Of a stretch of DNA of 64,000 nt, positions 61,591 to 64,000 are shown one piece after another; position 1 is the stretch's first letter; each line of letters begins with the position of its first letter. This DNA comes from M3007 sp031425035 (GTDB taxonomy: Bacteria > Bacteroidota > Bacteroidia > Chitinophagales > Saprospiraceae). The notes beneath the pieces were generated by a model. It was not told the DNA's origin and ran no database searches. It saw only the letters and a list, made by a program, of their open reading frames with translations. The position numbers were made by a program, and so were the translations under genes. The DNA is taken from the NCBI GenBank assembly GCA_031425035.1, contig JANPIN010000132.1:1-64000 (forward strand), read 5' to 3'.

Positions 61591-61615
61591 TTGTCCGTTT
61601 TACCGGACAAAAATA
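61591..61615 (-). promoter_or_regulatory. -7 box TATTTTTG overlapped by a 7-bp inverted repeat
   Basis: TTGTCCG (61591-61597) and CGGACAA (61604-61610) flank TTTTAC. The minus-strand -7 box (61608-61615) overlaps the second arm. Confidence 0.4.
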
Positions 61616-61652
61616 GAACGTATTTTCTTATGGAGGTAACGTAAAGAGGCGG

Positions 61653-63584
61653 TTAAGTCAGACTTTTTCCCTGCATGGCGGATAGCACGACGGAATCCAT
61701 GGCCCGATGCGCCAGCGGCATGGTGTAGGTATTCAGCTCCTCGATGGCGCGGTGGATCACATCTTTATCCACCGTCTGGGTGGCCAGTCGTAGCGACTCC
61801 AGCAGCTCCCGGGTCATGCTTTTTTCCTCTTCCGACAGAATGCCGTCGTTCTGGCTCAGGAATTTCTGGCCGCTCAGCAGCAGGTTATTAGCCTCATTGC
61901 GCGCTTCCAGCAGGCTGCGCACCTGCATATCGTCTTTGGCGTGGGCAATACTGTCGAGCAGCATCAGCGCCATTTCTTCTTCAGTTATACCGTAGGTCGG
62001 TTTGATCTCGATCAGTTGTTCCAGGCCGCTGCGCAGTTCGCGGGCGCGGACGGTCAGGATCCCGTCGGCATTGAGAATGAACTGAATATCGATTTTCGGC
62101 AGGCCGGCGGGCATGGGCGGAATGTCGCGCAGCGTGAATTCGCCCAGCTTCCGGTTATGCTCCACCAGGTCGCGTTCGCCCTGGTACACGGCGATTTTGA
62201 GGTTCTTCTGGCCGTCCACACTGGTGGTGTACTGCCGCCCGGCTTTGGTGGGTATTTTTGTGTTGCGGGGAATGATCACGTCGATCAGTCCGCCCACCGT
62301 TTCAATACCGAGGGAGAGCGGTGTCACGTCGAGCAGCAGTACGTCCTGCTGGTTGCCAGCCAGTACGTCGGCCTGAATAGCGGCCCCGAGCGCCACCACT
62401 TCGTACGGATTTACCTGATCGAAAACGGGTCGGTTGAACAGTTCGGCCACCGCTTTTTTAACCGCCGATACCTGGGTGCTGCCACCCACCATGACCACCT
62501 TTTGAATGTCGGCCGTGGTCAGTTGGGCGTCGCGCAAAGCAAAACGACAACTTTCCAACGTACGTCCGATCAGGGGCTGAATGAGCGTTTCAAACTCCGA
62601 TTTAGTCAGCCTTACGGCCTGGTCATTTATTTCATTTTCAAATACGTCTTCCCGGGAAAGCTGTTTTTTGGCCGATTCAGCCAGCAAACGAATGCTTTGT
62701 CCCAGGGTTTTATCCGCGTTTAAATCGCTTTCGGTCAAACCCAGTTGTTGCAGCCAGTGGTCGATAATGGCCCGGTCAAAATCATCTCCGCCCAGGAACG
62801 TGTCGCCATGCGTGGCCAGCAGTTCGAAAATGCCTTCGTGAATGCGCAGGATGGAGAGGTCGAAAGTGCCGCCGCCAAGGTCGTAGACGGCTACGATTTC
62901 TGCTTCCTTACCCTCCGCCAAAGAAGTAAGTACCGATTTCTCGTTCACCTCGGTATACTCCCCCCCTTCAGGGGAGGCTAGGGGGGGGCTGCCGATCCCG
63001 TAAGCCAGCGCCGCCGCGGTCGGTTCATTGATAATGCGCAGGACGTCCAGACCAGCCAGTTTGCCGGCATCGCGGGTGGCCTGGCGCTGATTATCATTGA
63101 AATAGGCGGGTACGGTGATCACGGCGCGGGTAACGGTCGCATGCAGTTCGTTTTCCACCCGGGTTTTTAGTTCGCGTAAAATGAACGCGCTCAGTTCGAT
63201 GGGCGTGTAAAAACGGTCGCGCACCCGGATTTTCACCAGGGAATCGGTGTCGTCGCTGATGATCTGGTAACCGAAAAAACCTTCCGTGCCGGCCACGTCG
63301 CGGTACGATTTACCCATTAGCCGTTTGACGGAATAAATGGTGTGGGCCGGATCGGCGATCAGTTTTTCTTTGGCCGCATCCCCGACCAGAATGGTGCCGT
63401 CTTCGGCAAAATGCAGCACCGAAGGCACCAGCGTATGTTGGCCGTCGGCGCTGCGTACGCATACGGGCTGTCCGTTACGCATATAGGCGACCAGGCTGTT
63501 GGTGGTGCCCAGGTCGATGCCGACAATGACGTCCTGGGGCTTTTCCAGGGTGCCGTCTTGAAGATTAATGGAAAAGGTAGCCAT
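61653..63584 (-). CDS. Hsp70 chaperone (DnaK/HscA-like)
   Basis: 643 residues from ATG 63584. VIVGIDLGTTNSLVAYM is the phosphate-1 motif; VYDLGGGTFDLSIL and VVMVGGSTQVSAVK are further ATPase motifs. Substrate-binding domain motifs are LLLDVTPLSLGIETVGG and TKAGRQYTTSVDGQ. The final helical lid is shorter and lacks the acidic EEVD-like tail, which suggests an HscA-type (Fe-S) Hsp70 rather than DnaK. Residues 199-228 (SPPLASPEGGEYTEV...) are extra relative to normal Hsp70 and match a CCCCTAGCC/CCCCTTCAGGGG palindrome (62958-62990). The longer frame to 63707 translates an intergenic repeat. Confidence 0.9.
   Translation of the reverse strand: MATFSINLQDGTLEKPQDVIVGIDLGTTNSLVAYMRNGQPVCVRSADGQHTLVPSVLHFAEDGTILVGDAAKEKLIADPAHTIYSVKRLMGKSYRDVAGTEGFFGYQIISDDTDSLVKIRVRDRFYTPIELSAFILRELKTRVENELHATVTRAVITVPAYFNDNQRQATRDAGKLAGLDVLRIINEPTAAALAYGIGSPPLASPEGGEYTEVNEKSVLTSLAEGKEAEIVAVYDLGGGTFDLSILRIHEGIFELLATHGDTFLGGDDFDRAIIDHWLQQLGLTESDLNADKTLGQSIRLLAESAKKQLSREDVFENEINDQAVRLTKSEFETLIQPLIGRTLESCRFALRDAQLTTADIQKVVMVGGSTQVSAVKKAVAELFNRPVFDQVNPYEVVALGAAIQADVLAGNQQDVLLLDVTPLSLGIETVGGLIDVIIPRNTKIPTKAGRQYTTSVDGQKNLKIAVYQGERDLVEHNRKLGEFTLRDIPPMPAGLPKIDIQFILNADGILTVRARELRSGLEQLIEIKPTYGITEEEMALMLLDSIAHAKDDMQVRSLLEARNEANNLLLSGQKFLSQNDGILSEEEKSMTRELLESLRLATQTVDKDVIHRAIEELNTYTMPLAHRAMDSVVLSAMQGKSLT
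62958..62990. repeat. GC-rich palindrome-like element within the Hsp70 gene
   Basis: Contains a C7 run and a G8 run around CTTCAGGGGAGGCTA. Similar CCCCTTCAGGGG elements are common between genes in Bacteroidota (recalled). Confidence 0.6.
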
Positions 63585-63611
63585 GTGTGCGGACGTGTGG
63601 ATGGGGGGAGT

Positions 63612-63741
63612 GAGGTTGATGAGGTTGATGAGGTTGATGAGGTTGATGAGGTTTATAAGAGTTGATGTGGTTGAGGAAGGATTATGACCTCCGCAATGCT
63701 TTATCAACCTTACAAACCCTTATAAACCTCATCAACCCTTA
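63612..63741. repeat. Tandem-arm hairpin (GAGGTTGAT units)
   Basis: Four exact 9-nt units GAGGTTGAT (63612-63647) plus variants to 63675; reverse-complement units (ATCAACC, AAACCTC) at 63699-63741. In the Hsp70 frame it would translate as repeated LIN, a false extension. Confidence 0.85.
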
Positions 63742-63907
63742 GAACAGCGCGGGAAAAAATTAGTTGGTGAAAGCAGCAAGACCGGGTTTTTGTAATCTTG
63801 CTGCACGAAACTTGTTTCGCGCAAAAGTCTCACCTTTTTCAGAGTTATCGTCAGCGCAAATAGGTTTTGTATAAACTCGGATTTCAACAAACATACCTAT
63901 ACACGCT
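63742..63907. other. Intergenic region upstream of the VUT-type gene
   Basis: No clear -7 box or preQ1 riboswitch recognised. Confidence 0.35.
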
Positions 63908-64000
63908 ATGCACGAATTTTTCTCTTCCAAATCCAATCGCCTGTGGATGGTGCTGGCCGGTTTTTTTCTGGCCAATGCGCTGGTTGCCGAATTCATGGGC
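63908..64000 (+). CDS. VUT-family (queuosine precursor) transporter, 5' part
   Basis: 31 codons visible before the window ends. The sequence MHEFFSSKSNRLWMVLAGFF, continuing LANALVAEFMG, matches the start of the YhhQ/VUT family, where the first membrane span is followed by NALVAEFxG. Members import queuine or its precursors. The rest lies beyond the window. Confidence 0.6.
   Translation, partial: MHEFFSSKSNRLWMVLAGFFLANALVAEFMG

Noticed and set aside
1..64000. tRNA or rRNA genes
   Set aside because: No T-loop/anticodon arrangement or rRNA signature was recognised on either strand by eye.

Overview
The window looks like chromosomal DNA of a free-living Bacteroidota, most likely a Saprospiria or Lewinella/Haliscomenobacter-like bacterium (inference). 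Three things point there. At least eleven secreted proteins carry a type A or type B type IX secretion (T9SS) C-terminal domain. Several genes have Bacteroidota-type -7 boxes (TAnnTTTG), some with a TTTG -33 box. The gene families are Bacteroidota favourites: DUF4331, the DUF1800/DUF1501 pair, DUF4292, DUF1573, DUF2807, DUF5916 and BtuG-like. I saw no tRNA, rRNA, CRISPR array, prophage or complete insertion sequence.

Layout. 1-0.8 kb: REP-associated tyrosine transposase beside a perfect 31-bp-arm hairpin. 0.8-13 kb: membrane glycosyltransferase-like protein, M15 peptidase, T9SS cargo, an unrecognised cytoplasmic protein followed by a 33-residue lipoprotein, and a TlpA-like membrane thioredoxin. 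13.9-17.2 kb: a three-gene minus-strand cluster (cysteine-synthase-fold enzyme, cupin/JmjC oxygenase, alpha-oxoamine synthase) that fits sulfonolipid (capnine) synthesis. 17.7-28 kb: aldehyde dehydrogenase unit, type B T9SS cargo, membrane AraC regulator next to a cytochrome c/copper-monooxygenase-like secreted protein, DUF2807 and mnmH. 28-37.4 kb: DUF5916 protein, T9SS cargo and a tandem DUF4331 pair. 37.6-42.7 kb: bifunctional-nuclease-fold protein, etfBA, and the TPR-DUF4292-EnvC operon. 42.8-52.7 kb: a tandem pair of protease-associated-domain secreted proteins with duplicated control regions, a BNR-type cargo, and DUF1800/DUF1501. 53-54.4 kb: a cobalamin riboswitch controlling a BtuG-like surface lipoprotein. 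54.4-64 kb: ABC permease plus mevalonate-kinase-like protein, gcvP, small lipoproteins, Bax-inhibitor-1, an Hsp70, and the start of a VUT-family transporter.

The most unusual theme is non-coding. Many intergenic gaps hold short (7-14 nt) tandem units followed by their reverse complement, making large imperfect hairpins. The unit sequence differs between most sites, but the architecture is shared. Two related repeats lie inside genes (gcvP and the Hsp70), where they appear to have been absorbed as extra residues. In three other genes the repeat is open upstream of the start codon and falsely lengthens the N-terminus. Starts were therefore reset for the ALDH, Hsp70 and DUF1573 genes, and for several secreted proteins on signal-peptide grounds.
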